Below are positions 23,182 through 34,456 of a stretch of DNA of 64,000 nucleotides, in pieces (within the stretch, counting starts at the first letter, position 1; every line of letters begins with the position of its first letter). Origin of the DNA: Pyricularia pennisetigena (taxonomy: Eukaryota; Ascomycota; Sordariomycetes; Magnaporthales; Pyriculariaceae). Under the pieces are notes generated by a model that was not told the DNA's origin, made no database searches, and worked only from the letters and a program-made list of their open reading frames with translations. The stretch spans positions 6,882,641 through 6,946,640 of the forward strand of contig NC_043742.1 in NCBI RefSeq assembly GCF_004337985.1, given 5' to 3'. The position numbers were made by a program, and so were the translations under genes.

Positions 23182-26100
23182 ATGTCTCGAATTAAACGGG
23201 AAGACGCGTCCCAGGAGGCCATTGACGAAGATTCCCTGCAATACAGCTTTGGTGATGCCGGCTCGGGAGAAGTCGATGAGAAGTAAGCATGACCACAGAA
23301 GCACTTTTGAAAACCCACCTGCTAGATTATAGTGCATTTCGCGATTTGTGTGTCATGGTAGACCAGCTAAATGGCTTGTTCTCCGGTTTAGATACCCTAA
23401 TCGTCCCCGGAATCACTCTCAGACACTGGTCTTTTCCGAACTGTTCACGAATCTGTTCAACCCCCTGAATGAGCACAAGAATCGAAGAGGCCCCGTTGGT
23501 CCTGCAGGCCGCAAGGGTGGCCCGAGACTCTCTCCTCACGAACAAAGACGCCTCATCATCAGGCGCTTCATCGACCGCTGGCGGGCCGAGGTTGGGAATG
23601 ATTTCTACCCAGCTCTGCGCCTGATATTACCCGACAAGGACCGCGATCGTGGTGTCTACGGCCTCAAGGAGAGCGCAATCGGAAAGCTTCTAGTGAAGTT
23701 GATCAAGATCGCACCAGGCTCGGAGGATGGCCAAAACCTCCTCAAATGGAAACTCCCGGGCCAGACTTTTGCCAGCCGCATGGCGGGTGATTTTGCCGGA
23801 AGATGCTTTGAAACACTATCCAAAAGACAGCTGCGCATGGCGCCGGGGGATATGCGTATTGGAGAAGTCAACTCGCTGCTCGACAAACTGGCAGCCGCTT
23901 CAGGCGAGGGCGAGCAGCTGCCCATTTTTCAAACCTTCTATGAGCGCATGAACGCAGAGGAGATGATGTGGCTCATTCGCATGATCCTCAAGGACATGAA
24001 GATCGGTGCAAGCGAGCGTACCTTTCTGTATCAGTGGCACCCAGACGCCGAGGCTCTTTTCAACGTCAGCTCCAGCTTGCGCCGTGTGTGCTGGGAGCTC
24101 TATGATCCCGCTCTCCGTCTAGAGCAGGAAGACACCAGAGTGACGCTGATGCAATGCTTTCAGCCCCAATTGGCTCAGTTTCAGCCTCACTCACCCAACT
24201 TTGCTACAATGGTCCAAGACCTAGGCGTCACTGACGAAGACCCGAGATTCTGGATCGAGGAAAAGCTCGATGGCGAGCGGATGCAATTACACATGGTAGA
24301 TGACGACGATCATCCAGGAGGCAAACGTTTCTCTTTCTGGTCTCGAAAGGGCAAGGACTACACCTATCTCTACGGTAATGGATTTCAAGATGACAACTCC
24401 GCACTGACCCGGCATTTATCCGATGCTTTCGACCCTCGAGTTTCCAATCTGATCTTGGACGGCGAGATGGTCACTTGGGATCCAAAGATCGACAAGATGG
24501 TGCCTTTCGGTACACTCAAGACGGCCGCCTTGCTTGGCCAAAAGACACCATTCGACAACACAAACGAGCGGCCCCTCTTTCGCATCTTCGACATACTGTA
24601 CCTGAATGACACAGCTCTGACCAAGAACTCGTTGCAAGATCGCCGCAAGGCGCTAGCCACAGTTGTCCGTGATGTCCATCGTAGGCTCGAAATTCATCCC
24701 TACGAGGAAGCAACTTCTGCCGATGCCATCGAGCCGTTGTTGCGCAAGGTTGTAGCTGACTCGTCGGAGGGTCTTGTGCTGAAGAATCCAAGATCAGTCT
24801 ATCGTCTGAACAGTCGGAATAATGATTGGATCAAAGTGAAACCAGAGTACATGTCCGAGTTTGGCGAGTCACTGGACTGTGTGGTCATTGGCGGCTACTA
24901 CGGCTCAGGACATCGGGGCGGCACCATCTCCAGTTTTCTTTGCGGCCTCAGGGTTGGCGAAAACCACATCAGGGCCGGGGCCAATCCAGAAAAGTGCATC
25001 AGTTTTTTCAAGGTGGGCGGTGGCTTCAAGGCCGAGGACTATGCGCAGATCCGCCATGCAACAGAGGGAAAATGGATGGACTGGGACCCAAAGAAACCCC
25101 CAAGCGAGTTTATTGAGCTCGGTGGCGGCGAAAAGTACCAGTACGAACGGCCTGACGTTTGGATACGACCAAGAGACTCGGTTGTTGTCTCGGTCAAGGC
25201 GGCCAGCATCGGTGTATCCCCTCAGTTCGCCATGCAGATTACCCTCCGCTTTCCCAGATTCCGCCGGCTGCGGACCGATAGGTCGTGGGACTCTGCTCTG
25301 GATGTAGACGGCTTCAACAAGCTCAAAGAAGATGCCGAGCATCAAGCCAAGGAGAAGAAGGAAATGAAGATTGAGGATCGGAAGCGCAGGCCGCAGAAGA
25401 GGGCCAGGCGCGAAATATTGATTGCTGGACAGGATCCAGATACGGTCATGGCAGGTGAAAAGCCCGCAGCTGGCCAGACACAGACAAGCCAGACAAAGAG
25501 CGTGTTTGAAGGTTTGAATTTTTGTGTCATGACTGACTGCGTCAAACCCGTTAGAAAGACCAAAGCTCAGCTCGAGTCTTTGATAAAAGCCCATGGCGGA
25601 ACACTCTCCCAACAGACGAACCCCCAACCTAGAAAGCACCTGATTGCGGATAAAAATGGCATCAAGGTGGCGAGCCTTCTCAAGCGTGACAGCGAAGTGG
25701 ACATTATCAGGCCGAACTGGATCTTGGACTGTCTTGATCAAGACGGCGTGGAGTTCCTCCTGCCCATCGAAGAGAAGCATCTCTTCAATGCTTCGGAAGC
25801 TACCAAGCGGACTGCGGAGTCCCAGGTGGATGAGTATGGCGATAGCTACATGCGCACTATAGGCGTTGAAGAGTTGAAGGATATCGCAGAGGGCATTCCC
25901 AAGTTTGAATACACAGACAGCTTTGACGTCGACGGGTTCCTAGACGACTTGGAATCGGCAGGGTGTGAGATGGCGGGATCTGGGTTCGTATTCAGACGCT
26001 GCGTAGTGCACGTTGATGGTGTAGCTGGGACGCCAAAGCACCGCCTCGACGTGCTGCGAAACTACATCCGCTTTGGCGGCGGGGCCATATTGGACAATAT

Positions 26101-26296
26101 GAAGTCGCAAGGTCTCACGCATGTCGTGGTGGTGGGCGATCCTGATGAGGGGGCGGCTTCCAGGGAGTTGGCAGCTGAGATGAGGCACCACATGAGCCTG
26201 ATACGACGGCTACCGAGGCTGGTCACGCAGCAGTGGGTTTATGAGAGCTGGAAGGAGAAGACTTTGCTAGACGAGGAGGCATATGTGCCGTTATGA
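23182..26296 (+). CDS. LIG4: DNA ligase IV (non-homologous end joining), 1001 aa
   Basis: ATP-dependent ligase that seals double-strand breaks in NHEJ together with XRCC4/Lif1. Exon 1 is 23182-23282 and exon 2 is 23392-26296. The 109-nt intron (GTAAGC donor, TTTAG acceptor) restores K34 across the junction. The N-terminal DNA-binding domain is followed by the nucleotidyltransferase core: the adenylated lysine is in EEKLDGERMQLH (K about 325), with FWSRKGKDYTYLYG (motif III region), DGEMVTWD, SSEGLVLKN (motif IV) and DWIKVKPEY (motif V). Two BRCT domains occupy about 735-820 and 905-1001 (WILDCLD and WVYESWKE signatures), separated by the linker used for Lif1/XRCC4 binding. The length fits fungal LIG4. 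It converges with the UPRTase gene 162 bp away. Confidence 0.97.
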
Positions 26297-26458
26297 TTGA
26301 TGAATAATGATTATGATTGATGAGTGGACGGTTCTCAAGGCCCTTTCTTGGAACTTTTAGTCTGATGCTACACAGTGCAGTGAATAAATAGCATACAAAC
26401 AGACCTCGGCCCGGGCCTAATACGTAGCTTCTCCGCCGACTCAAGATCCATCATCCTT

Positions 26459-27438
26459 TCACTTGCCAATAGTGAGGAACAGACGATCACCAACATCGCC
26501 CAAGCCAGGCCTCAACATGCCGCGGTCGGTAAGCTCCCGATCGATGCCGGCGACCCAGATCTCGACACCCTCGGGCCACTCGTCGGCGGCACGCTTGATG
26601 CCCTCGGCGGCGGCGATGACGCTGAGCACGACGATGCGGCGGGCGCCCCACTCCCGCAGGGTCTGGATGGCGGCGGCGCAGGTTCCGCCCGTGGCGATGA
26701 CGGGGTCCAGGATGAAGGCCAGGCTCGGGACCTGATCGGCATTGCCGGCGGCGCCCTGAGGCAGGTGGTTGGGGAGGTTGTTGTAGTACTCGACGGGCTC
26801 GAGGGTCGTCGGCTCCCGGTACAGGCCCAGGTGGTGGACTGGGACGGGATCCGGCAGGAGGGTTTGGACGGCTGGTGTTTTTGGAGAGGGGTTGGTTGGG
26901 TGTTAATGTAAGTTGGGTAGAGCGTGATGGTTTATAGTGTGGGGAAAGATGAGGGGATATTAGAAGGAATGGGGGAGTCGGGAAAAGTATGTGGTGGTTG
27001 ATGACCACAAGCGGGTTTCTTTTTTTTTTTTTGGATTATAACATGCGAGAAGAAGACTGAAAATAAAGATAAACAAATTATACACACCTTCAGTCATTGC
27101 CAGGCCCGATCTCAAAATGGGCACAAGGCAGATGGTCTCGGGTGTAATGACGCTGGTGGTGTACTCTGCACCGATGGGCGATACATCCTTTAGGAGTATA
27201 TTATCAGCAATATGTCGTTTGTATTTATTGTTGAGAATAATTATAGTACTCCAGAACCAACCTTGGGACCATCGACGACCTTGAGAGTGGAGCTCATGGC
27301 CTCGCTGGCGATGAACAACGAAATATCGCTGACGAGGCTCTTGACCTCCTTTGCACTGGCATTCTTGGAACGAAGCTGGCTCAACTTTGCCCTCAGGCAA
27401 GGGTGCTGTGAGACGCGGACGTTTGATGGCAGATCCAT
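26459..27438 (-). CDS. FUR1: Uracil phosphoribosyltransferase, 229 aa
   Basis: Pyrimidine salvage enzyme (EC 2.4.2.9) that converts uracil and PRPP to UMP; fungal loss of it gives 5-fluorouracil resistance. Exons: 27438-27262, 27187-27088, 26871-26459. Intron 1 (74 nt, GTTGGT donor) and intron 2 (216 nt, GTGTGT donor) keep frame; intron 2 is unusually long for this window. The protein begins MDLPSNVRVSQHP. It has the ICLVPILRSGLAMTE segment, YREPTTLEPVEYYNNLP, the PRPP-binding loop AFILDPVIATGGTCAAAI and a C-terminal GDVGDRLFLTIGK. All are family hallmarks and the length is normal. The short 162-bp gap to LIG4 suggests overlapping 3' UTRs. Confidence 0.95.
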
Positions 27439-28753
27439 TCTGAGGAGTATATTGTAATGACTTGGTTGGGGCGGGAGGGTTTGGACGTGGCAAGACGAAT
27501 TGATTGGAGTCGCGGGACTTGGGGTAAGGTGAGACAGATAGCTTGAGAACTGGTTGTANNNNNNNNNNNNNNNNNNNNNNNNNNNNNNNNNNNNNNNCTT
27601 GACCCAATAAAAGTCGACTGGAGTAATTGATCCTGGCAGGCGGTCTTTTTGTTACAAGTTCGTTGGGATTGCACGAAAGAAGCTCAATGAATCAATCAAA
27701 ATCACGGAACACCGGGATGCTTTTTGGGTACGTATTTTTTTTTTTTTTTTTTTTTTTTGTTGCATACAGCTAAGGCCACTAAGTTGAGAGCCAACCTGGT
27801 GACCAGATGCCGGGCAGGAAAGATAAGCAAACTGTTGTGAGTGCAGGTTGCTTCCCTTACCTTTCCTAGTAAAAGTGGGTGGTGCTGCCGGTACATTGCC
27901 TGTAGAGGTACTTACTGTACAAGGAGTAAGGAAGGTCATCCATTTCCAAGAGCAAGCAGCGAGTGCGCTGCATTCTTGGACGCGGGGAAGCTTGTGGCGG
28001 GCGGAATCGGTTCGAAGCAGCGGTGAGTTCTCCACACTGACTATGATTTATTACGGATACTAAAACCTCGAACTGCTGCTGCTCTGTTCTTTCTGGAATT
28101 TTGGTATTTCGTTTTCTTTTTGCCCAAATCGCCTTACCTGCATTGCATATATGGTATGCCTTGCTATTCACTATCGGGCTTCCACGTTTCTCCATCTTGG
28201 AATAAAAATGGATCTCGTGTATCTAACTTCGCAATTGTAAGCAACAGCGAATCCGCCTTTGCTACACGATAAAGACACCCAGTAGCCTCTTTACGGCTCA
28301 GCTCACAATAATTAACGGAGTTGCCAAGCTAGGCGCCATCTATCTATCCGTTGCTCCACACTGAAACGTAAACATACTACGTAGAGACGGCCAACTCGTG
28401 ACCTCTAATCAATCGACCTATCGGCTTAGGGGGTTTTGTGCAGGGTAGTCCTGTTGAGATTTAGACCAGGCATTCCCAACGTTGTCGAACCAAACCCCGA
28501 CCAGGTTGCTCCTGGGGACCCACCCACAGTGAAGCAGACAGCTTTGTCAATGGGCATTTGTGTACGGTATTTTCCCTTTTTTTTTTTTTTCTTCTTTAAA
28601 TGGTGATGCGCCACAAAGACCTCGAAATAAGAATCGAGGAAAACGAGGGGACGACGGCATCAGATGCCGCGGACTAGCTGCTGCCAAGGCGGGAGATAAA
28701 CGGAAGAAGAACGGCCCCGAGGCTGGTAGAGTGCCGGGTCTGGGTCATAGCAA
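27439..28753. other. Divergent region FUR1 / FEX with an N gap
   Basis: The upstream flanks of FUR1 and the fluoride exporter lie here. It contains a 24-nt T run at 27735-27758 and several short open frames that I do not support. Confidence 0.4.
27559..27597. other. Assembly gap (39 N)
   Basis: Run of N in the FUR1 upstream region. The true size and content are unknown. Confidence 0.99.
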
Positions 28754-29866
28754 ATGTCGACATCGCCGCTGCCGCCAAGCCGCCAGGGCGATAAGCGGCC
28801 CGCCGCCTTCTCCGCACGCACCGCAACTGAGCTGTACACCATTTCTTACCTCATCTTCTTCTCCCTGCTGGGCACTCTGGCCCGCCTTGGTCTTCAGGCC
28901 CTGACTACCTACCCGGGCCTCCCGGTCCTGTTTCCGTCGGCCTGGCCAAACCTCGGCGGCAGCTTCATCATTGGGTTTCTGGCCGGGGACAGCTCGCTTT
29001 TCCGCGCTCACCATCGCCGCCACGCCTCTGATCCGGAGGAGGGGCAGGAGCAGGAGCAGGATCATCAAAAATACAAAAAGACCATCCCTCTTTATATCGG
29101 CTTGGCAACCGGCTTTTGTGGCTCCTTCACTTCCTTTTCCTCCTTCATCAGGGATGCCGTCCTCGCGCTGACCAATGACCTCGGCCCGGACCCGGCCCTT
29201 TCGGGAGCGACGCCGAGGAACGGTGGGTTCTCTTTCATGGCATTGCTTGCTGTAATCATTGTCACCGTCTCGCTGTCCTTGTGCGCCCTCGTCGCAGGCG
29301 CACACTTTGCCCTCGCACTGCAACCGCTGCTGCCGTCTCTCGCGGGCCATGCGAGGCTGCGAAAGACCATGGACTCGTTAGCCATTGTCGTCAGCTGGGG
29401 CTGCTGGATCGCGGCGTGCCTGATCGCCGGCTTTGCTCCGTCCGAGGTCTGGCGCGGTCAAGTGCTATTTGCGCTCGTCTTTGCTCCGGTCGGCTGCCTC
29501 GCGCGCTTCTACCTATCGCTCGCCCTGAACGGCAAGCTGACGCCGTCGTTCCCGGTCGGCACCTTCACCGCCAACATCCTCGGGACGCTGGTGCTTGCCG
29601 CCTGCTGGGACGTTGCGCACTCGGGCGCCGGTGGCATAATTGGCTGTCAGGTTCTCCAGGGTATCGAGGATGGGTTTTGCGGGTGTCTGACCACGGTTTC
29701 CACGTGGGTGGCGGAGCTCGTCGGCCTGGCTGCGAAGCGTCGTCGGGATGCATACGTCTATGGAGTGGCAAGCGTGGTGGCGGCTTTGGCTGTGGCGATG
29801 GCCATAATGGGAGGGTTTAGGTGGTCTCATGGCAATCTCCCACAGTTGTTGTGTCTTGTACGCTGA
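28754..29866 (+). CDS. FEX1: Fluoride export protein, two fused CrcB domains, 370 aa
   Basis: Membrane channel that expels fluoride; fungal FEX proteins sit in the plasma membrane. Single exon. Two CrcB/Fluc repeats are visible. Repeat 1 (about 30-190) has LGTLARLGLQAL, PNLGGSFIIGFLAG and GFCGSFTSFSSF. Repeat 2 (about 210-360) has VGCLARFYLSLAL, FPVGTFTANILGTL and GFCGCLTTVSTW. Each repeat is built from about four hydrophobic segments, with an extra linking segment (SLAIVVSWGCWIAACLIAGF) that lets the two halves lie antiparallel. A charged Gln/Glu/His-rich loop (EEGQEQEQDHQK) interrupts repeat 1. The Phe positions of the filter motif are kept in repeat 1 but are Val and Trp in repeat 2. The family call is firm. 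Confidence 0.94.
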   Translation: MSTSPLPPSRQGDKRPAAFSARTATELYTISYLIFFSLLGTLARLGLQALTTYPGLPVLFPSAWPNLGGSFIIGFLAGDSSLFRAHHRRHASDPEEGQEQEQDHQKYKKTIPLYIGLATGFCGSFTSFSSFIRDAVLALTNDLGPDPALSGATPRNGGFSFMALLAVIIVTVSLSLCALVAGAHFALALQPLLPSLAGHARLRKTMDSLAIVVSWGCWIAACLIAGFAPSEVWRGQVLFALVFAPVGCLARFYLSLALNGKLTPSFPVGTFTANILGTLVLAACWDVAHSGAGGIIGCQVLQGIEDGFCGCLTTVSTWVAELVGLAAKRRRDAYVYGVASVVAALAVAMAIMGGFRWSHGNLPQLLCLVR

Positions 29867-31896
29867 GAAGCCTTCAAGGTGCGAGACGTTGTGGTGTTGT
29901 GATACAGTGCGCCTGTCGTCTCAAATATGAACAAGACCGCGGCTGATCGCATCCTTTTTGCCACCAATTTGCTACCAGCTGTGACTTTGCACTCACCCGG
30001 AAGTTAAGCACCTGATCCTTTATACTCCGCCGCCAGTCGTCAACACCCATACCGCACCACGGGGTATAGGGGTACGTACGTACTCCTGTCCACTATTGTA
30101 GTGTATTAGCGAGCCATTGGGGGGCCATATGTCTCGACACCCTTCCAACTCAAGGTCTGTGGTTCGACCTTAGGTCTTGGTAGAGTAAAACCCCCAGCAG
30201 GGAGTTTTCGTAGCCAGGGGTATTTCGGAGAGAAAATGGGGAGCTTTGTGTAATTTTGACACTTTGGGCAACACCATCCCGTTGTATAGAGAAATACCGA
30301 GTGACTGCGGAGAGGATGAGAGGCAAATGAACTTGGCCTTGGAATGTCAAGTCATCAATATACGAGGGGGTAATCTGCGTGTCGCCTGAGCAGCAGCAGC
30401 AGGTTCGTAGGTTTGATGCTATTTTGGCTGACCAGAGGGTTGTAACATATTGCCATGGCTAGTAGCTACACACCGAGGTCTACTCAAAACCCACAGCTAC
30501 ATATAACGATAGCACTGACTTTGTGCACGATGAGATCAAGTCAGCGGCATTTGAGTTTTGTGCTGCATGACACAAAACCTGGGAGATTCAAAAATGAATA
30601 TGGGATAGCACCATGGAACTTGTTGTCAAGTTGTCGCTGTCAACATTTGTTCTTATTGTCACTCGAAACAATTCGGTATTTGACAAACAAATATGTATAT
30701 ACAGAAACGTACTTGCGCACCTTGAAGTTCATAGGTTGAGGATTTCTTTTAACCGCGCAGGAAATATATATATACCAAGGAAAAGGTGTTCATTTTGGGA
30801 CCCTATGTGTGGTTACTCACCCTAAAGCTTCAATGCTGCAGTCTCTATGCATATTACTGCAGAAGCTAAAGCAGATGGACCAACAAGTTCCCATCTTGAG
30901 TCATCACGCTTTTGGTTTCATTTAATTTACTCTTTGTGATTGTTAAAAATAATCCACCTTATGTGAGCAAGCTGAATATCTTGGTAGGTTCTGTGCCCAT
31001 CGTGAAAGGCCGAAAGTCATATTTGGCTGCAGGGCAAAGACAGAAATAGTAAGTTCCTGAAATGCTATCTGATCGATCGACATGGATGATAATGAAGGCT
31101 TGTCCTTTGACACGATGTGGGGCGAGGAAACATGAGCTAATTCGCCTCTTTATTTTTTAGCCAATCAGACATGCCTGTCCCCCGTTGGATCCTTGGAATT
31201 TTCTTCAGCATCTTCTCTCACCTGACAGATTTTGTACACCTTGTCAGTTTGTACAGTTGGTTGCCTGCGCAGGCTTTTGCGGCTGCCTTGCCCGCCCCGC
31301 CCGCCCGCCCTGGGTTCCGTCCTAAAGCGGATTCCCGTTGGTAGCTTTGCCCAGTTGCTGCGAGACCCTGAGGGCAAGCGTGAGTGGGCGGGAAACTCCA
31401 TTTATCACAACCGCGCCGCGCGGTTTTGCAGAACGTTTTCCAAGCGTTACATTTGCGCTTGACGCAGACATATCCTGCAGAAAGAAAATAACAAATACCA
31501 CCTGGATATTCATTCGGTCCTTTCGTCCGGCCAATGTCAACATCATTATCTTAATATATCTCTCGTTATTGAATTTCACCTAGACCAAGACAAAAACCAA
31601 CGTTGACCTGCGCTCGACCTAAAACTCCCACGCCGGTTCCTCCCTTCCACTCGCGCGGCGCGTTTTTTTTTTTTTTTCTTTTTTCTTTTTTTTCTCCTCT
31701 CTTTAAAATTCAACCCTAAGCAGCGCCTCCTAAGTCTGCACTTCTGCCAACCCAAAGGAAGGTCTCAAACCCTTCTCGCAGGAAACTCGGGCCTTTTTTT
31801 TTACTCTTCGCTCGGGCTTTTCGCCAGGCCTCCCCCTCGTTTGGGCCTCCTCCCACATACCCCTCCATCAATCATACAAAAAAGAGGGTCGGCGCC
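29867..31896. other. 2-kb intergenic stretch, no gene seen
   Basis: Only short, AT-biased open frames. A GC-rich patch (CCCGCCC repeats, 31284-31312) and a T/C-rich segment (31660-31700) lie in the last 600 bp and probably form the DOT1 promoter and leader. A tRNA-B-box-like GGTTCGACC at 30162-30170 has no cloverleaf around it. Confidence 0.4.
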
Positions 31897-33519
31897 ATGG
31901 GCATCCTCGCCCAAAAGTCAAAGTTCAAGATCGCGAAGCCGACCATCCGTGTCGAAAAGGTCGCCGTCGAAGTCCCGCAGCCCAAGGCGAAACCCGCGAG
32001 GCCGCTCGGCGGGGGTGGCGGCCTCAGCGACCGCGCCTCGTCGGGCTCCCCGCGCCCGCAACCGCACCCGCCTCGAGTGCGCGCGAGCGCCTCGCCCCTC
32101 CCTTTCGCATCTTCGTCGTCACGCGCCTCGTCATCCCTGACCTCGGGCGCACAACAGTACCACCGCAAGCGCAAGGCCAGCAGCGCCGGGCCTACGGCGG
32201 CGCCGCGGCGGTCGCCGGCCAACAGCGATCGCGTGACGTGGGACCAGGAGTCGGACTCGGAGGATGACAACGCGTGGGAGGATACGCTGGACGACCGGAA
32301 GCGCCAGCGCACTACCGATAGCGAGCGCGCCGAGGACCCGAACCGAAGGCTTGTCTCGCCGGCCCTGACGGACCCGCCGCCCGATGGGAGGGACCTGCGT
32401 TTGATTCATGCCGCCGATGTCGCATCGCTCAAGCTTAAATGCACGCCGTCACTGGGAGCTCCCGCTTCGGATGTTCGTGTCGCGCTGCAATATCCAGGCT
32501 TGCGACAACGAGAGAGGTATGGCATTTTTTGCGCATGAGGCTTGCGTCTTCTATATTTATGCGCTCGCTTACTAACTCTTTTTTTTCGTCCCACATCACA
32601 CAGGTATGAATTGGTATCGGGCAAGGATATGATCGATGCCGTCGAAGAAATCAAACACGTCATCAACTGTGTGGTTGATACATATCTCACCGAAGCCGAA
32701 GCACAGCCATTCACCGACGCGAACAACGGTCTGATACGGCAACTTGAAAGGTCCTCCAACCTCAAAGACTATAAAGCGTTCCGCGCTGCTCTAGATAAAT
32801 ACAATCTACGTCTCAGGGAGCTCCAGGAGAGCGGCGCGATAGCTCGCAACTTGGCCAAGCGCCATATTCTCCCATTCAACCTCGTCCAGCTCATCCTCCA
32901 GCAGGTCTACGACCGAACGGTTGCCCCGCGAGTCGAACTGCTAGCCAAGTACGAGAACGGTACGGACAATGTATACGGCGAGCTTCTGCATCCGTTCATC
33001 AGTGAAATCCTGGTTCAGAGGTTGAAGATGACATCCGATCAGGTATTTGTCGACTTGGGCTCCGGGGTTGGCAATGTAGTCCTGCAGGCAGCACTCGACA
33101 TTGGCTGTGAAAGCTGGGGCTGCGAGATGATGGAGAACGCCTGCAACTTGGCTGATGCACAAAAGAAAGAGTTCACGGCACGGTGTCGACTCTGGGGCAT
33201 AGCGCCCGGTAAGGTACGCCTTGAAAGGGGCGACTTTCGAACCAACGAGAGGACACTCTCGGCGCTCAAGCGGGCCGATGTTGTACTTGTCAACAACCAA
33301 GCCTTTACCGCTCAGCTCAACGACGATCTCGTCCGAATATTCCTTGATTTGAGGAAAGGTTGCAAGATTGTGTCGCTCAAGAGCTTTGTGCATGAGCAGA
33401 AGAACGCGGCAAACGATGTCGGGAGTAGCATCCTCGACGTCGAGCGGCTGTCTTACCCGGAAGGTTATGTGAGCTGGACTGGCGCGGGCGGCCAGTTTTG
33501 CATCTCGACGCGAAAATGA
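31897..33519 (+). CDS. DOT1: Histone H3-K79 methyltransferase DOT1, 511 aa
   Basis: Non-SET methyltransferase that modifies H3 lysine 79 on nucleosomes, acting in silencing, checkpoint and repair. Exon 1 is 31897-32516 and exon 2 is 32604-33519; the 87-nt intron (GTATGG..CACACAG) joins the frame at an Arg codon. The first 150 or so residues are basic and disordered (Ser/Pro/Arg-rich), as expected of the DNA/ubiquitin-contacting tail. The catalytic fold occupies about 215-511: the D1-type loop [10 protein letters not shown], the SAM motif [17 protein letters not shown] (about 354), [11 protein letters not shown], and [14 protein letters not shown] corresponding to the conserved NN(F/Q) motif. 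It ends IVSLKSFV... and ISTRK. The ATG lies in a strong CGCCATGG context. Confidence 0.95.
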
Positions 33520-33586
33520 GTCCTGTGCTCAGCGAGCTTGTCATGTTGGGTCAATACAATCGTCTCGACCGGACAAGCACGAGCCA

Positions 33587-33607
33587 GACGACGACGACGA
33601 CGACGAC
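33587..33607 (+). repeat. (ACG)n trinucleotide repeat in DOT1 3' flank
   Basis: About six ACG units in the presumed DOT1 3' UTR. Confidence 0.8.
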
Positions 33608-33729
33608 TTGACGACGAAACATAGAGAAAAAGCGAGCCGTCCAGAACAGTATTTTCTTGTATAAATGCATTGAAGCACTAGCACTTGCACTTGGCACTAG
33701 CCAGCGAAGTTACGTGGTAGACTTTTCTT

Positions 33730-33730
<1 letters not shown>

Positions 33731-33788
<58 letters not shown>
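33731..33788. repeat. 58-nt poly-T tract
   Basis: An uninterrupted run of T, the longest homopolymer in the window. It lies between DOT1 and the last recognisable exon of ATG16, where the missing ATG16 exon would be expected, and is a likely place for an assembly fault. Confidence 0.95.
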
Positions 33789-33789
<1 letters not shown>

Positions 33790-33837
33790 TCAACCGCACC
33801 AAGGGGCATAAAACCCGTAGCGATGAGCAGTACGTAC

Positions 33838-34456
33838 CTCGACCAACTTGGACTTCTCCCGCAGCTCCTCGTTCCTATCCTTCACCTTGGTGCTCAAGGA
33901 AACGCACTGGGCGTTGATAGTACGGATGGTCTTGGCGTCCTCGGCCGTCTTGGCTCGCAACCTCTCGAGCTCAGACTCGGCCAGGCTCAGCCGAGACTGC
34001 AGCCGCTCCTGAGTCCCAAGGGCTTCGGCGAGGTCAAACCTGAGCCTCGCGACGACCGCCGACTGCGCACCGTCTCCGCTTTGGGCGGCGGGGTCGGAGG
34101 CGGACGGGCCTGCTGAGGCTCCCGATGCTTTTAGGGCGTCCCTCTCCGCCTCAAGGGCAGCAACTCGGTCTTGGAGTTGAGAGCCTGGTATTTGCAACAT
34201 GTAAGTTTCGCATTTCCAAATCTCTAAGATGGTTATTCTGTGATTATGTAATTTCCCCCCCGAAAAAAACTGTCGCAACACTTGTTTATGAAATATACAT
34301 GTGCGTGATGAACTTGGCAACAAGAAAAAAAAAAGCATCGTTCAGATTAGATGCTTGCTTACAGGCTTCCACCAGGTCCCGATTGACGGGACTGTTCTTC
34401 TCTGCTTCTTTAATGGACGCGAGATACTCATCTCGCCAGTCCGGCAGTGAAGACAT
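33838..34456 (-). CDS. ATG16: Autophagy protein ATG16, 3' end missing (147 codons seen)
   Basis: ATG16 forms the ATG12-ATG5-ATG16 complex that directs ATG8 lipidation at the phagophore. Exon 1 is 34456-34363 and exon 2 is 34184-33838. The 178-nt intron (GTAAGC donor) joins as EAC | SQLQDRVAALEAE. The N-terminal WRDEYLASIKEAEKNSPVN is the ATG5-binding helix, and exon 2 is a coiled coil (RFDLAEALGTQERL..., LAESELERLRAK, STKVKDRNEELREKSKLVE). After LVE a good GTACGT donor opens another intron, but no following exon with the expected coiled-coil continuation exists before DOT1. Only non-coding sequence and the poly-T tract follow. Length so far is 147 residues; filamentous-fungal homologues are, from memory, about 200. 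It is either truncated by misassembly or a real 3' deletion. Confidence 0.85.

Noticed and set aside
24905..25780. 291-codon open frame antisense to LIG4
   Set aside because: Overlaps conserved ligase motifs on the sense strand and has no domain of its own.
30150..30200. B-box-like GGTTCGACC in the 30-kb gene-poor region
   Set aside because: No cloverleaf, A box or T-run arrangement around it.
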